From: Saprospiraceae bacterium
Lineage (GTDB): Bacteria > Bacteroidota > Bacteroidia > Chitinophagales > Saprospiraceae
DNA length: 47,614 nt
Reading direction: 5' to 3'
Assembly (NCBI GenBank): GCA_020628475.1
Contig: JAHDFB010000004.1
Location: 60,077 to 107,690, forward strand
Shown here piece after piece: positions 27,382-36,457 of this stretch; the first letter of the stretch is position 1, and every line of letters begins with the position of its first letter. The translations under genes and the position numbers were made by a program. Below the pieces are notes generated by a model. The model made no database searches. It saw only the letters and a program-made list of their open reading frames with translations, and had not been told where the DNA came from.

Positions 27382-28374
27382 TTAACCATCATATCCCCAT
27401 ATAAGATAGGTTGCTCCCCAAGTAAATCCACCTCCGAAAGCGGTCAATATGATCTTATCCCCTTTTTTTAGTTTGGATTCATAATCCCATAAGCATAATG
27501 GGAGGGTTCCTGCCGTTGTATTTCCGTAATGAGCAATATTTTGCATTACTTTTTCCATTGGAAAACGTAGCATGTCTGCCACGGAAGATATAATTCTCAT
27601 ATTGGCTTGATGCGGAACGACCCAGTCAATGTCATCTGCGGTAAGATTATTCCTATCCATTACTTCTTGAACCGTGGTACTCATTCCTTTGACGGCGTGT
27701 TTGAAAACGGTACGACCTTCTTGATATACGTAGTGTTCTCTATTTTCTACGGTTTCCTTCGAGGCTGGTTTTAATGATCCTCCGGCTTTCATGTGTAAGT
27801 AGTGTCTGCCAGATCCATCTCCTCTGAATACAGAGTCAATGACACCTGAATCTTCAGAAGCTTCCAATAAAACGGCACCACAACCATCTCCAAAGATGAC
27901 GCAGGTTGCACGATCCGTATAGTCAATGATAGTACTCATGACATCAACTCCGACAACGATGACTTTCTTGAGGCGTCCTGTCTCAATGTATTGTGCACCG
28001 GTTGTAAGCGCGAAAAGAAAGCCCGAACAGGCTGCATTGATGTCAAACCCGAAGGCATTATTCAATCCTGCCTTGTCACAGGTAATATTAGCAGTATCTG
28101 GGAATACCATATCAGCAGTAACTGTTGCAACAATCACTAGTTCAATGTCATCCTTATTTGTGCCCGTTTTCTCTAGTAATTTTTCAACAGCATTAGCGGC
28201 TAGATCTGAGGCCGCTTTATCCTTATCTTTTAATATTCTTCTTTCTTTGATACCCGTTCTTGTGGTAATCCATTCATCATTGGTGTCGACTAAAGTTTCC
28301 AATTCTTTATTGGTCAATACGTAGTCTGGTAATGCGCCTTGCACTCCTTTTATTACTGCATATTTCTTTGACAT
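27382..28374 (-). CDS. fabH: 3-oxoacyl-ACP synthase III (FabH)
   Basis: A protein of 330 residues that condenses a starter acyl-CoA with malonyl-ACP to begin fatty-acid synthesis. The triad is Cys116 (DINAACSGF), His in WVVPHQANMRI and Asn in AHYGNTTAGTLP. EWITTRTGIKERRI near residue 35 is also typical. Branched-chain starters would be expected in Bacteroidota. It precedes efp by 126 bp on the same strand. The rpmF and plsX genes that often lie upstream are absent here. Confidence 0.96.
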   Translation of the reverse strand: MSKKYAVIKGVQGALPDYVLTNKELETLVDTNDEWITTRTGIKERRILKDKDKAASDLAANAVEKLLEKTGTNKDDIELVIVATVTADMVFPDTANITCDKAGLNNAFGFDINAACSGFLFALTTGAQYIETGRLKKVIVVGVDVMSTIIDYTDRATCVIFGDGCGAVLLEASEDSGVIDSVFRGDGSGRHYLHMKAGGSLKPASKETVENREHYVYQEGRTVFKHAVKGMSTTVQEVMDRNNLTADDIDWVVPHQANMRIISSVADMLRFPMEKVMQNIAHYGNTTAGTLPLCLWDYESKLKKGDKIILTAFGGGFTWGATYLIWGYDG

Positions 28375-28403
28375 GATTTTATCATTTTGTTGTATCGAAG
28401 TGG

Positions 28404-28411
28404 CAAAGGTA
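28404..28411 (-). promoter_or_regulatory. -7 promoter box (TACCTTTG) for fabH
   Basis: An exact TAnnTTTG match on the minus strand, 29 bp before the fabH start, with a TTG 16 bp further upstream (CAA at 28428-28430 on the plus strand). Confidence 0.55.
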
Positions 28412-28797
28412 ATATAAAATGTTTATTCAAGAAGTGGCTTTCCTTTTTCTCTAGGATGTGATAAATGCTAGGAATAAACATTTAATTTAATACTGTATTG
28501 TTGACTCATTATCATTTAGTTATAGAAGATTTAAAAAAAAATAAAAAAAATGTTCGTGGCATTTTTTTTGTTGATTGTTGATTGAGTGTTTGATATGTAT
28601 TAGAAAAAAGAGCCATATGAATATGGGTATCGTAAAAGCCAATTTTTCTGGCACAGTTGGTATTCTTTTTGCAATAATGAAGGTACAGAGAATGATTTGT
28701 TTGAATTGACCGAATGTTTCCGAGTCAGTCTTTAGACTGCAAGAAGCATATAATTCGAAACCGTTATTTATTATTAAACAACCTAAATTTTTATTGG
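28412..28797. other. Intergenic region between divergent fabH and the thioredoxin-SPOR gene
   Basis: AT-rich, with no credible gene. It holds a perfect 10-bp hairpin made almost entirely of A-T pairs (AAAAAAAATG 28543-28552 / CATTTTTTTT 28560-28569) and a palindrome CCATAT-GA-ATATGG at 28613-28626. No clear TAnnTTTG box faces the downstream gene. The long minus-strand frame here overlaps the thioredoxin gene and has no protein-like features. Confidence 0.4.
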
Positions 28798-29562
28798 ATG
28801 AGAATGAGTAAGCAAATAGCATTAATTCTAGTAGGATTAATGTGCACGTCGATCCTGTTTGCTGCAGAGAAAATGACCAGCTCGGTCGATTTTTATAAGG
28901 GCAACATGACGGAAGCCAAGCAAAAAGCCTTGGAGGAGGGGAAACTATTTTTTGTAGATTTTTATGCCAATTGGTGTGCACCTTGTAAATGGATGGATGA
29001 AACGACCTTTGCAGATGGAGCGGTGGCAGAAATGTTGAATAATAATTACGTCTCTTTAAAAGTGGATATCGATGATTTTGAAGGCTTCGAATTGAAACAA
29101 CAATATAAGGTAAAATACCTTCCTACAATTTTAATATTTAATGCCGAAGGAGAATTGATTGATCGACTAGAAGAAACCATGTCTCCAAGAAAATTATCAG
29201 GAATTCTAACTAATCATCATAAAAAGAATCGATCTGTCCCGAAGGTAAAACCAGTAAACTCTTCACCTTCTAAAAAGGTGGAAGAATCAGAGGTACCTGT
29301 TTTACCTCAAGATGATTTCGTAATGCCGGATAAGGACAGTTACAGGATTCAAGTTGGCATGTACTCGGATTTTAAAAATACATTTAAATACGTGAATGAG
29401 TTAAAAGAGCAATTTGCGGAGCCAATCATCGTATTGAATGATTATCAAGATGGCAAAATTGTCTATCGAATCATGATGGGGGAATTTAAAACGAAAAATG
29501 AAGCAGTAAGCTTTGTTCATATTCTAAAGAAAGACTTTGGAATCAGTGCGATCGTCAAATAA
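28798..29562 (+). CDS. Periplasmic thioredoxin-like protein with C-terminal SPOR domain
   Basis: A protein of about 254 residues. The signal peptide (IALILVGLMCTSILFAAE) is followed by a thioredoxin-fold domain (residues 30-150) with FFVDFYANWCAPCKWMD, redox cysteines Cys60 and Cys63, and the cis-Pro in YKVKYLPTILIF. A Pro/Ser/Lys-rich linker (about 155-185) leads to a SPOR domain (DSYRIQVGMYSDFKNTFKYVNEL ... VYRIMMGEFKTKNEAVSFVHIL). SPOR domains bind denuded septal peptidoglycan, so the redox domain may be placed at division sites. ATG 28804 is an equally good start. A terminator follows directly. Confidence 0.85.
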   Translation: MRMSKQIALILVGLMCTSILFAAEKMTSSVDFYKGNMTEAKQKALEEGKLFFVDFYANWCAPCKWMDETTFADGAVAEMLNNNYVSLKVDIDDFEGFELKQQYKVKYLPTILIFNAEGELIDRLEETMSPRKLSGILTNHHKKNRSVPKVKPVNSSPSKKVEESEVPVLPQDDFVMPDKDSYRIQVGMYSDFKNTFKYVNELKEQFAEPIIVLNDYQDGKIVYRIMMGEFKTKNEAVSFVHILKKDFGISAIVK

Positions 29563-29600
29563 ATATGATCGTCTAATAATATAAATAAAACGGAAAATGT

Positions 29601-29638
29601 AAGCCTTATCGATTTATATCGATAGGGCTTTTTTTTAT
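29601..29638 (+). terminator. Rho-independent terminator after the thioredoxin-SPOR gene
   Basis: The stem AAGCCTTATCGAT / ATCGATAGGGCTT (13 bp, one G-U) has a 4-nt loop and is followed by T8. Confidence 0.9.
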
Positions 29639-29879
29639 TGTCTATTGCCGTTATTTCGCGATATCAAGCAATAGAGCAAATGATATTCCTCTTATAATAA
29701 ATGGCAAATAGCATGATTATGTCGCGACAGTATGTTAAATAATTGCAGGTGTAGGCATCACAAATGTCTATTTTGGTGTCTTGATTTGGGCAATAAATTA
29801 GATTTTAAAAGCATTTTAATTCATAGGGCTTTGGATAGCTTCAAGGTCTTTTGACAGAACGTATATGAATTAAATGTAA

Positions 29880-29887
29880 TATATTTG
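29880..29887 (+). promoter_or_regulatory. -7 promoter box (TATATTTG) of the adhesin gene
   Basis: An exact TAnnTTTG match 85 bp before the start at 29973. A TTGAC at 29851 is 26 bp upstream. The rest of the 410-bp gap (29563-29972) shows no gene. Confidence 0.5.
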
Positions 29888-29896
29888 CTGCCTCAT

Positions 29897-29951
29897 ACAA
29901 GTTAATACTTGTGATAAATTGTGTATTCATTTGTTGTACAGAGAGGTACAA
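29897..29951 (+). promoter_or_regulatory. Two hairpins in the predicted 5' leader of the adhesin gene
   Basis: ACAAGT-TAAT-ACTTGT (29897-29912) and TTGTAC-(6 nt)-GTACAA (29934-29951) are both perfect 6-bp stems between the -7 box and the start codon. They could stabilise the mRNA or bind a regulator. Confidence 0.4.
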
Positions 29952-29972
29952 TATTGTAAGCGAGATAAATCA

Positions 29973-32900
29973 ATGATTAAAAATATATTTTATACCTGTT
30001 GTATGCTGCTTTTATGGACGAGTTCTGTACTCGGTCAGAAAGCGGAAAATATATCTGCCACTAAAATTAATACTCAAAATTTGAGTGCATGTGCAGATCA
30101 ATTTGCAGGGAATGTAAGCATGGGAAATGTCATTGCTCAGAGTGAAGCGGTTTCTTTACCTGGTCCGATATTTTTATGCTATCAAGATCGATTTACCATA
30201 TTTAATAGTAATGCGGATTTAACAGGTGATCCAGATGGTACAACAGCACCGGGTGTGGGATATGCTTTTTTTGATTGTCCACCTACGGCGACAGGTCCGA
30301 ACTTAAATGATATTGAGTCTGATCCATGTGTATTACAAACGCCACCTCCGAATCCCACCAACAATCCTGACTTATATGACCTTTGGGTATATACGGATCA
30401 GTCGGATGGTACGGCCCTTTTTCAAAATAGTAATCAACTCGGAGGGATGACCATTCCCGAGTTTTTTAATAATGGGAATCCTATCCAGATTTACTTTGCT
30501 CCAATCACTTTTGATGATTTTGGAAATAATAGAGATGAAGATAATGGACAGTGTATCAATATGAATGCTGCTGAGGCATTTCCTGTAGTCTATCTGAATG
30601 AGATTAAGATTTTGGATTGTACCTTCGATTTGGTGAACAATGAATACATGGGAAGTTTTGTCCTAGAGGGTGGATTTCCAGAATACAATGGTTCTACCTA
30701 TACAAGTGTAGCGGTTATCAAGAATAATAATTTTAATGATCAAGCTCAGATTATTGGCGGTCCATTTATGCATGGCGATTTGGTCAATTTCGTAGCGGAT
30801 GAACCGGGAAATTACTCGATTTTGGTGCAAGATGGTTTGAGCTGTGGTGGCGCTAAAGATATGGAACTGATTGAAGATGATAATGAATTAACGGTGAGTA
30901 TCGATCTTCCTCCTGGACCATTTGAACCCGGACAATATGTCTGTGCAACGTTTACAGTAACAGATTTTGATTCGATAACATCTATGCAGTGGACCATTAA
31001 TTTTGATCCAAATGTATTGGAGTGGGATGCGACTTTACCTTGTTCAGTTCCAGGTTTGGATGCTTTCAATTTACCAACGTACGGTGTGGAAAGTGGATTT
31101 ATTCCTTTTCAATGGTTTGATGCAGATGCCAATGGTGTTGATCTGGACGATGGAGAATGTATTTATGATATTTGTTTCAATGTGATTGGTAATCCAGGTG
31201 ATTGTACAGATATTTTTATCGATGGAACACCGACGAGTATAGCTGTTTCATGTTGTGAAAACGGCGATGTTCAATTGAATATTATAGATACTATGTTATG
31301 TATCCAAGAACCTACTGATGTAGAAATTATTGCTGGATCTTGTGGTGCTAATAATAGTGATGAAGGATCGATTTCTTTCTACTTTGTTGGTGGGACAGCG
31401 CCTTATCAATATGCCAGTAACTGTTTTCCGAATGGTATTGTTAATAATTCGGGAGAAGAAGTGTTTATCAGTGGTTTGAGTTCAGGAAATTGTACTATTT
31501 CCGTTTTTGACGCGACGGGTAATACGGCAGAAATTGTGGTGAATGTCAGTGATCTGGCTCCCATTACCTATGATATTGTGACTCAAGATCCGACCTGCTA
31601 TGGGGTACCGAATGCCGAAATTGCTTTGGAGAATATCATGGGAGGAAATCCGGATTATGATTTCGCTTGGTCCAATAATGTTTTTGGAACAGATAACATT
31701 ACATCACTTGCTGAGGGTACATACTTTGTAACCATTAGCGATCAATCGGGCTGTGAAGTGGAACAGGCTTTTGTCGTTGGTACGGATCCGATATTGGTCG
31801 ATATTGTGATTACAGATACCACTTCTTGTATTGATGGTGAGAACGGTGTTGTGGTCGCAACGGCAGAAGGTGGAACACCTATTCCAAATAATAATTACGA
31901 TTATCAGTGGAGTAATCCAGTGTTTTTTGATCCAGGAGTTTCGTCCTCTACGCATACTGATGTTCCTTCGGGGATCGGTGTGGTACGTGTAACGGATGAC
32001 AATGGTTGTTCTGTGACCATCGAGTATGATATGCCTTTTGTAAAAGAGGTGTCTGCTCTGATTGATGTCACGCAGCCTCAATGTAATGAAAGTACAGGTT
32101 CTGTTGTAGTAACAGGAACAACCAGTGATAATTCTTGTGGCACTTTTGCTTTTATATGGGAGTCTGGGATCGTTTCGATCAATTCTCCTAATACCAGTAC
32201 TGTAGAGGATTTGATTCCGGGTACTTATTATGTGACCATAGAGGACTGCGACGGTTGTCGAAAAGATACCATGGTCGTCGTCGAGGCAAGTCAGCCCATC
32301 ATGCTTCCATATTTTACGGAGTTCGAGTGTGCAGACCCAACTGGATGTATTACGGTATTCCCTGGTGGAGGAACAGGAGCGATCTCCTTGGAGTGGGCCG
32401 ATGATCCAACGATTTCCAATTCTATTCGATGTGACCTTGATCCCGGAACTTATACACTGACCGCTACCGATGAAGCGGGCTGTGATACGACCATCATGAT
32501 CGAACTAGATGCGGGTGTTCAAATATTACCAGATACATTTTTTGTAACAGAAATTGATTGTGCCGGAGACATGGATGGCATCATTACGGTGGATGTTCCT
32601 GGTGCAGGACCGTATAATTATACCTGGGATGGACCGGAAGGGATGATCTATCCAGATGACGAGACTATTACGATGCTTGGTGCTGGATGGTATTATGTAA
32701 CTATTTCTGATGGTTCTGGCTGTGAGGCAGTTGATTCTGTGGAAATGCCAGCACCTGATACGATTTTTATTAATCCAGTTATTTCGATTCCGAGCTGTAA
32801 TGGTGAATCCGATGCTCAGATTGCATTAGTGGTAACAGGTGGAGATGATACGAATGGCTACTCTTATTCTTGGGATGGATTTCCTGGTGTGATCGGACCT

Positions 32901-34517
32901 ATTTTGACGGATATTCCGCACGGAGAATATGATGTGACCGTATTTGACTCTAAAGGTTGTGAAAAAGATACAACGATCATTGTTCCAGATCAGGACACCA
33001 TTGTGATTGATATCAATATTCTTGATGGAATTGATTGTAACGGAGAGACGGATGCACAGGTAGAAGTAGTATTTTCTGGAGGTCCTTCGGATAATGGTAG
33101 TTATGGAGTAATCTGGACTTCTACGGAATCTGAGCCCCTTTCAATGATTAGCACCGATACAGCATTCCTATTGGAAGCAGGAATAAATTCTGTGATTGTG
33201 TTTGATGCTGTATGTTCTGATACTTTAGAATTTGAGTTGACCGAACCGGATAAAATAGTATTGGATCAAACACAGGTTCAGCTGTTTGATGCCTCTTGTT
33301 TTGGCTTGTGTGATGGAAGTGCGCTGATAGAAGCCATCGGTGGAGACGGTAATTTTAGTTATACTTGGGAGGCTACAGGTAATATGAATCAGACTGAAAC
33401 AGATCTCTGTGCAGGATGGCATTATGTTGAAATCATGGATGGAAATGGATGTATTGTCCGTGATTCCGTGCTTATCGGACAACCGGACACCTTGATTCTT
33501 GACATCGATATATTTAATACCGTAGATCCAGCTTGTAATGATGAAGGGGATGGAATTATTACGGTAGATTACGAAGGAGGCAATGTAGGGCCAGTGACTT
33601 ATACTTGGACCGATGATGTGTCGGATGATGCTTCTGCGAGTGGTCTAGTTAATGGTACATACGTGATTACGGTGACGGACCAAAATGGATGTACGGATAC
33701 AACCAGTTATACCCTTAGTTCATCACCTCCTATTACAGCAGATGTTCCTTCTCCTGAAGAGCCTCCATGTTTTGGAGAGCGAACTTGTATCGAGATTTTA
33801 AATCCGGGTGGTGGATCTGGAACCGGTTATCGATTTAGTATTAATAATTCGAATCTCTTCCCGATTGATAGTTGTGTACAGGTATTTGCGGGAGAGTATT
33901 TAGTGACGATTTTCGATTCTGAAGGTTGTTCTTTTGATACGACTATTATTATTGAACAACCTAGTGAGTTGTTAGCGAGTCTTGGAGACGATATTGTCTT
34001 TGAATTAGGCGATAGTACGACCCAATTGACTGTAGAATTGAATCAGACCTTTGTGGTGGATACGATCATATGGTCTTCTACACAACCTTATGAATGTGTG
34101 GATGAGGATTGTGAATCTATCTTTATATATCCTGATGTAGATGCCGTATATACGGTAACGGCTATCGATGAAAATGGCTGTGAAGCAACCGATCAGGTAT
34201 TTGTTCGAATTGATGATGAACGAAAAGTTTACTTCCCGAATATTTTCACTCCTAATGGTGATGGAATCAATGATGTATTCCAATTATTCACTGGTCAGGG
34301 TGTGGTGGAAGTCGATGTTTTCCAAGTTTATGATCGATGGGGTAACCTGATGTTTGAAGCAAATGATCTAACGCCTAATCCTGGTGGTACCATCGGATGG
34401 GATGGAACATTTAATGGACAGAGTCTAGATGCCGGTGTATTTGCTTATCGTGCATTGATCACTTTTGTCGATGGGAAAACGATTCCTTATTCTGGAACCA
34501 TTACCTTGATTCGATAA
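29973..34517 (+). CDS. Giant T9SS type B adhesin with cohesin-like domain and SprB repeats
   Basis: A protein of 1514 residues. A signal peptide (CMLLLWTSSVLGQ) is followed by an N-terminal beta region. Next is a cohesin-like domain (VCATFTVTDFDSITSMQW, INFDPNVLEWD, GECIYDICFNVIG). About eleven SprB-type repeats of 70-90 residues follow; each has an early Cys (for example PTCYGVPNAEI, IDCAGDMDGII, PSCNGESDAQI), a GG, a Y-W core, an LxxGxYxVTxxD strand and a final GC. The C-terminus is a CHU_C/type B sorting domain (VYFPNIFTPNGDGINDVF, VYDRWGNLMFEA, GWDGTFNGQSLDAGVFAY). It is probably an exported surface adhesin, possibly motility-related like SprB. Paired cysteines in the repeats may form disulfides. 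Confidence 0.9.
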   Translation: MIKNIFYTCCMLLLWTSSVLGQKAENISATKINTQNLSACADQFAGNVSMGNVIAQSEAVSLPGPIFLCYQDRFTIFNSNADLTGDPDGTTAPGVGYAFFDCPPTATGPNLNDIESDPCVLQTPPPNPTNNPDLYDLWVYTDQSDGTALFQNSNQLGGMTIPEFFNNGNPIQIYFAPITFDDFGNNRDEDNGQCINMNAAEAFPVVYLNEIKILDCTFDLVNNEYMGSFVLEGGFPEYNGSTYTSVAVIKNNNFNDQAQIIGGPFMHGDLVNFVADEPGNYSILVQDGLSCGGAKDMELIEDDNELTVSIDLPPGPFEPGQYVCATFTVTDFDSITSMQWTINFDPNVLEWDATLPCSVPGLDAFNLPTYGVESGFIPFQWFDADANGVDLDDGECIYDICFNVIGNPGDCTDIFIDGTPTSIAVSCCENGDVQLNIIDTMLCIQEPTDVEIIAGSCGANNSDEGSISFYFVGGTAPYQYASNCFPNGIVNNSGEEVFISGLSSGNCTISVFDATGNTAEIVVNVSDLAPITYDIVTQDPTCYGVPNAEIALENIMGGNPDYDFAWSNNVFGTDNITSLAEGTYFVTISDQSGCEVEQAFVVGTDPILVDIVITDTTSCIDGENGVVVATAEGGTPIPNNNYDYQWSNPVFFDPGVSSSTHTDVPSGIGVVRVTDDNGCSVTIEYDMPFVKEVSALIDVTQPQCNESTGSVVVTGTTSDNSCGTFAFIWESGIVSINSPNTSTVEDLIPGTYYVTIEDCDGCRKDTMVVVEASQPIMLPYFTEFECADPTGCITVFPGGGTGAISLEWADDPTISNSIRCDLDPGTYTLTATDEAGCDTTIMIELDAGVQILPDTFFVTEIDCAGDMDGIITVDVPGAGPYNYTWDGPEGMIYPDDETITMLGAGWYYVTISDGSGCEAVDSVEMPAPDTIFINPVISIPSCNGESDAQIALVVTGGDDTNGYSYSWDGFPGVIGPILTDIPHGEYDVTVFDSKGCEKDTTIIVPDQDTIVIDINILDGIDCNGETDAQVEVVFSGGPSDNGSYGVIWTSTESEPLSMISTDTAFLLEAGINSVIVFDAVCSDTLEFELTEPDKIVLDQTQVQLFDASCFGLCDGSALIEAIGGDGNFSYTWEATGNMNQTETDLCAGWHYVEIMDGNGCIVRDSVLIGQPDTLILDIDIFNTVDPACNDEGDGIITVDYEGGNVGPVTYTWTDDVSDDASASGLVNGTYVITVTDQNGCTDTTSYTLSSSPPITADVPSPEEPPCFGERTCIEILNPGGGSGTGYRFSINNSNLFPIDSCVQVFAGEYLVTIFDSEGCSFDTTIIIEQPSELLASLGDDIVFELGDSTTQLTVELNQTFVVDTIIWSSTQPYECVDEDCESIFIYPDVDAVYTVTAIDENGCEATDQVFVRIDDERKVYFPNIFTPNGDGINDVFQLFTGQGVVEVDVFQVYDRWGNLMFEANDLTPNPGGTIGWDGTFNGQSLDAGVFAYRALITFVDGKTIPYSGTITLIR

Positions 34518-34538
34518 AGCACTGTGTTAAGAAAAATG

Positions 34539-34573
34539 AAGGCTCTATTCTTGTAAGGAATAGGGCCTTTTTT
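34539..34573 (+). terminator. Rho-independent terminator after the adhesin gene
   Basis: The stem AAGGCTCTATTC / GAATAGGGCCTT (one G-U) is followed by T6. Confidence 0.88.
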
Positions 34574-34593
34574 GATGGTGGGGTTAATATATT

Positions 34594-34724
34594 GCGAAAG
34601 GAACTCGGAAGGCCAGCTTTGCTGGTCCCGAATGACGGAGGAATGAGCGGATAAGCAGCTTGACTGCGCACCTGCAGAACTCCGGCCACCACGTCAATTT
34701 TCCTTTTTGACGTGGTGGATTCGC
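34594..34724. repeat. Second multi-hairpin palindromic element upstream of fumC
   Basis: A 131-bp block, GC-richer than its flanks. The outer pairing is GCGAA (34594-34598) / TTCGC (34720-34724). Inside are GGCCAGC-TTT-GCTGGTC (34611-34627), CGGAG/CTCCG (34636-34640 / 34680-34684) and a perfect 12-bp stem CCACCACGTCAA / TTGACGTGGTGG (34686-34718). No T-run follows, so it is not a simple terminator. It differs in sequence from the element at 19.4 kb. Copy number is unknown. The rest of the gap 34518-34850 shows only the terminator and promoter listed separately. Confidence 0.5.
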
Positions 34725-34828
34725 CATAAAGAAACAGTAAAATGGTGACACCATACATTTTGATCTCTTATCTACTATGGCTGGCTAGAAATTGGTAATA
34801 TATGTTCTTTTTATCTCTAATCAATCCT

Positions 34829-34836
34829 TATTTTTG
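34829..34836 (+). promoter_or_regulatory. -7 promoter box (TATTTTTG) for fumC
   Basis: An exact TAnnTTTG match 14 bp before ATG 34851. It includes the alternative GTG codon at 34836, which therefore cannot be the start if this promoter is used. Confidence 0.5.
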
Positions 34837-34850
34837 TGGAAAAAAAAGAC

Positions 34851-36242
34851 ATGGCGAAAGCTTCATATAGAAAAGAAAAGGATAGTATCGGGTATATCAA
34901 TGTACCTGTCGATAAGTACTGGGCTGCGCAAACTCAGCGTTCTATGCAGAATTTTAAAATTGGAGGGCAGCAAATGCCAAAAGAGATTATTCATGCATTT
35001 GGTGTTTTGAAAATGGCGGCGGCAAGAACCAATGCGGGAGCGGGTGTTTTGGCGAAGAAAAAGGCAAAATTAATTGAGAAGGTTTGCAAAGAAATTATTG
35101 CTGATAAGCTATCGGATCAATTCCCGTTGGTTGTATGGCAAACTGGTTCTGGTACTCAGTCTAATATGAATGTCAATGAGGTGGTGGCAAATCGCGGTCA
35201 TGTCATTAATGGTGGAAAATTGACGGATGATAAAAAGGCTCTACATCCCAATGATGATGTAAACAAGTCTCAGTCGTCGAATGATACTTTTCCTACCGCT
35301 ATGCATATTGCGGCATATACAAAGATCATGGAATGTACGATCCCTGGATTGGAGAAATTACGGGATACTTTAGCGGCTAAATCAAAGGCTTTTAAAAAGG
35401 TGGTAAAAATAGGCCGTACGCACTTCATGGATGCTACTCCGTTGACTTTGGGGCAGGAATTTTCGGGTTATACTAGTCAGTTGGATCATGGGATAGCGGC
35501 TATCAAAAATACCTTAAAGCACTTAAGTGAATTGGCACTTGGTGGTACAGCCGTCGGTACGGGATTGAATACACCTCCCAATTATGCTAAGTTGGTAGCA
35601 AAAGAAATTGCGTCTATTACGGGTTATCCTTTCGTAACTGGGAAGAACAAATTTGAAGGTTTGGCAGCACATGATGCGATCGTTGAAGCGCATGGTGCTT
35701 TAAAGACGGTGGCTGTTTCCTTGATGAAAATCGGAAATGATATCCGAATGTTGAGTTCTGGACCTCGTTGTGGTATTGGCGAAATTATTATTCCTGCCAA
35801 TGAACCGGGTAGTAGTATCATGCCAGGGAAAGTGAATCCTACCCAATCTGAAGCCTTGACCATGGCGATGGCGCAGGTTATCGGAAATGATGTTTCGATT
35901 AATGTCGGAGGGATGAATGGTCATTTTGAGTTGAATGTGTTTAAGCCGATGATGATCTTTAATTTCTTGATGTCTGCGCAATTGATTGGAGATGCTTGTG
36001 TCAGTTTTAATGATAACTGTGCGGTGGGTATCGAGCCAAATCAACAGAGAATTACAGAGAATTTGAATAATTCTTTGATGTTGGTGACCGCATTAAATAC
36101 GAAGATTGGTTATGATAAAGCAGCAGAAATAGCTAAGAAGGCATACAAGGAAGGTACTACCTTGAAACAGGCGGCATTGGCTTTGAAATATCTAACGGAA
36201 AAAGAGTTTGATCAGTGGGTTCGTCCTGAGAAAATGATCTAA
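34851..36242 (+). CDS. fumC: Fumarate hydratase class II
   Basis: A homotetrameric TCA-cycle enzyme of 463 residues interconverting fumarate and malate. Signatures are [22 protein letters not shown], the substrate loop [33 protein letters not shown], the catalytic-base region [22 protein letters not shown], and the family signature [13 protein letters not shown] with its flexible-loop Ser. The length is the usual one. It is monocistronic. An upstream in-frame GTG at 34836 was rejected because it lies in the -7 box. Confidence 0.96.
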   Translation: MAKASYRKEKDSIGYINVPVDKYWAAQTQRSMQNFKIGGQQMPKEIIHAFGVLKMAAARTNAGAGVLAKKKAKLIEKVCKEIIADKLSDQFPLVVWQTGSGTQSNMNVNEVVANRGHVINGGKLTDDKKALHPNDDVNKSQSSNDTFPTAMHIAAYTKIMECTIPGLEKLRDTLAAKSKAFKKVVKIGRTHFMDATPLTLGQEFSGYTSQLDHGIAAIKNTLKHLSELALGGTAVGTGLNTPPNYAKLVAKEIASITGYPFVTGKNKFEGLAAHDAIVEAHGALKTVAVSLMKIGNDIRMLSSGPRCGIGEIIIPANEPGSSIMPGKVNPTQSEALTMAMAQVIGNDVSINVGGMNGHFELNVFKPMMIFNFLMSAQLIGDACVSFNDNCAVGIEPNQQRITENLNNSLMLVTALNTKIGYDKAAEIAKKAYKEGTTLKQAALALKYLTEKEFDQWVRPEKMI

Positions 36243-36248
36243 TCTTTT

Positions 36249-36399
36249 AACCCGAAATATGCATTAGAAAATCTATTACGATGTCAAACTACTTCAAAAA
36301 AGGAAGAGGGGCGAACGGTGCTATGCCTCTTTCGCAAAAACCACTTATTTTATTGTATTTTGACCTCTCATTACAAAGTTCCAATGCATAATTCGGGTT
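36249..36399. repeat. 151-bp unit with 17-bp near-perfect inverted terminal repeats
   Basis: AACCCGAAATATGCATT (36249-36265) and AATGCATAATTCGGGTT (36383-36399) are inverted repeats with one mismatch in 17. The 117-bp interior holds no ORF but has a smaller hairpin, AAGAGG/CCTCTT. It sits between the fumC stop and the terminator. It could be a MITE-like element, a 3'-UTR structure or an RNA. Confidence 0.5.
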
Positions 36400-36424
36400 T
36401 AACCTCGATAAGTATATAATAGAG

Positions 36425-36457
36425 AAACGCACTTCAATCTGGAGTGCGTTTTTTTAT
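36425..36457 (+). terminator. Rho-independent terminator downstream of fumC
   Basis: A stem of 10 bp, AACGCACTTC / GGAGTGCGTT (one G-U), with a 5-nt loop is followed by T7. It sits 180 bp after the fumC stop and touches the convergent methyltransferase stop codon. Confidence 0.85.

Noticed and set aside
27926-28324. 132-codon plus-strand open frame
   Set aside because: Antisense to fabH, whose catalytic residues are all in the minus-strand frame.
28520-28981. 153-codon minus-strand open frame
   Set aside because: It covers the start of the clear thioredoxin-SPOR gene on the other strand, has no recognisable domain and no promoter box.
31704-32081. 125-codon minus-strand open frame inside the adhesin
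   Set aside because: Shadow of the SprB-repeat coding frame.
31250-33990. Periodic repeats considered as tandem DNA repeats or CRISPR
   Set aside because: The period is protein-level (SprB domains of 70-90 residues) with divergent DNA and no conserved direct repeats or spacers.
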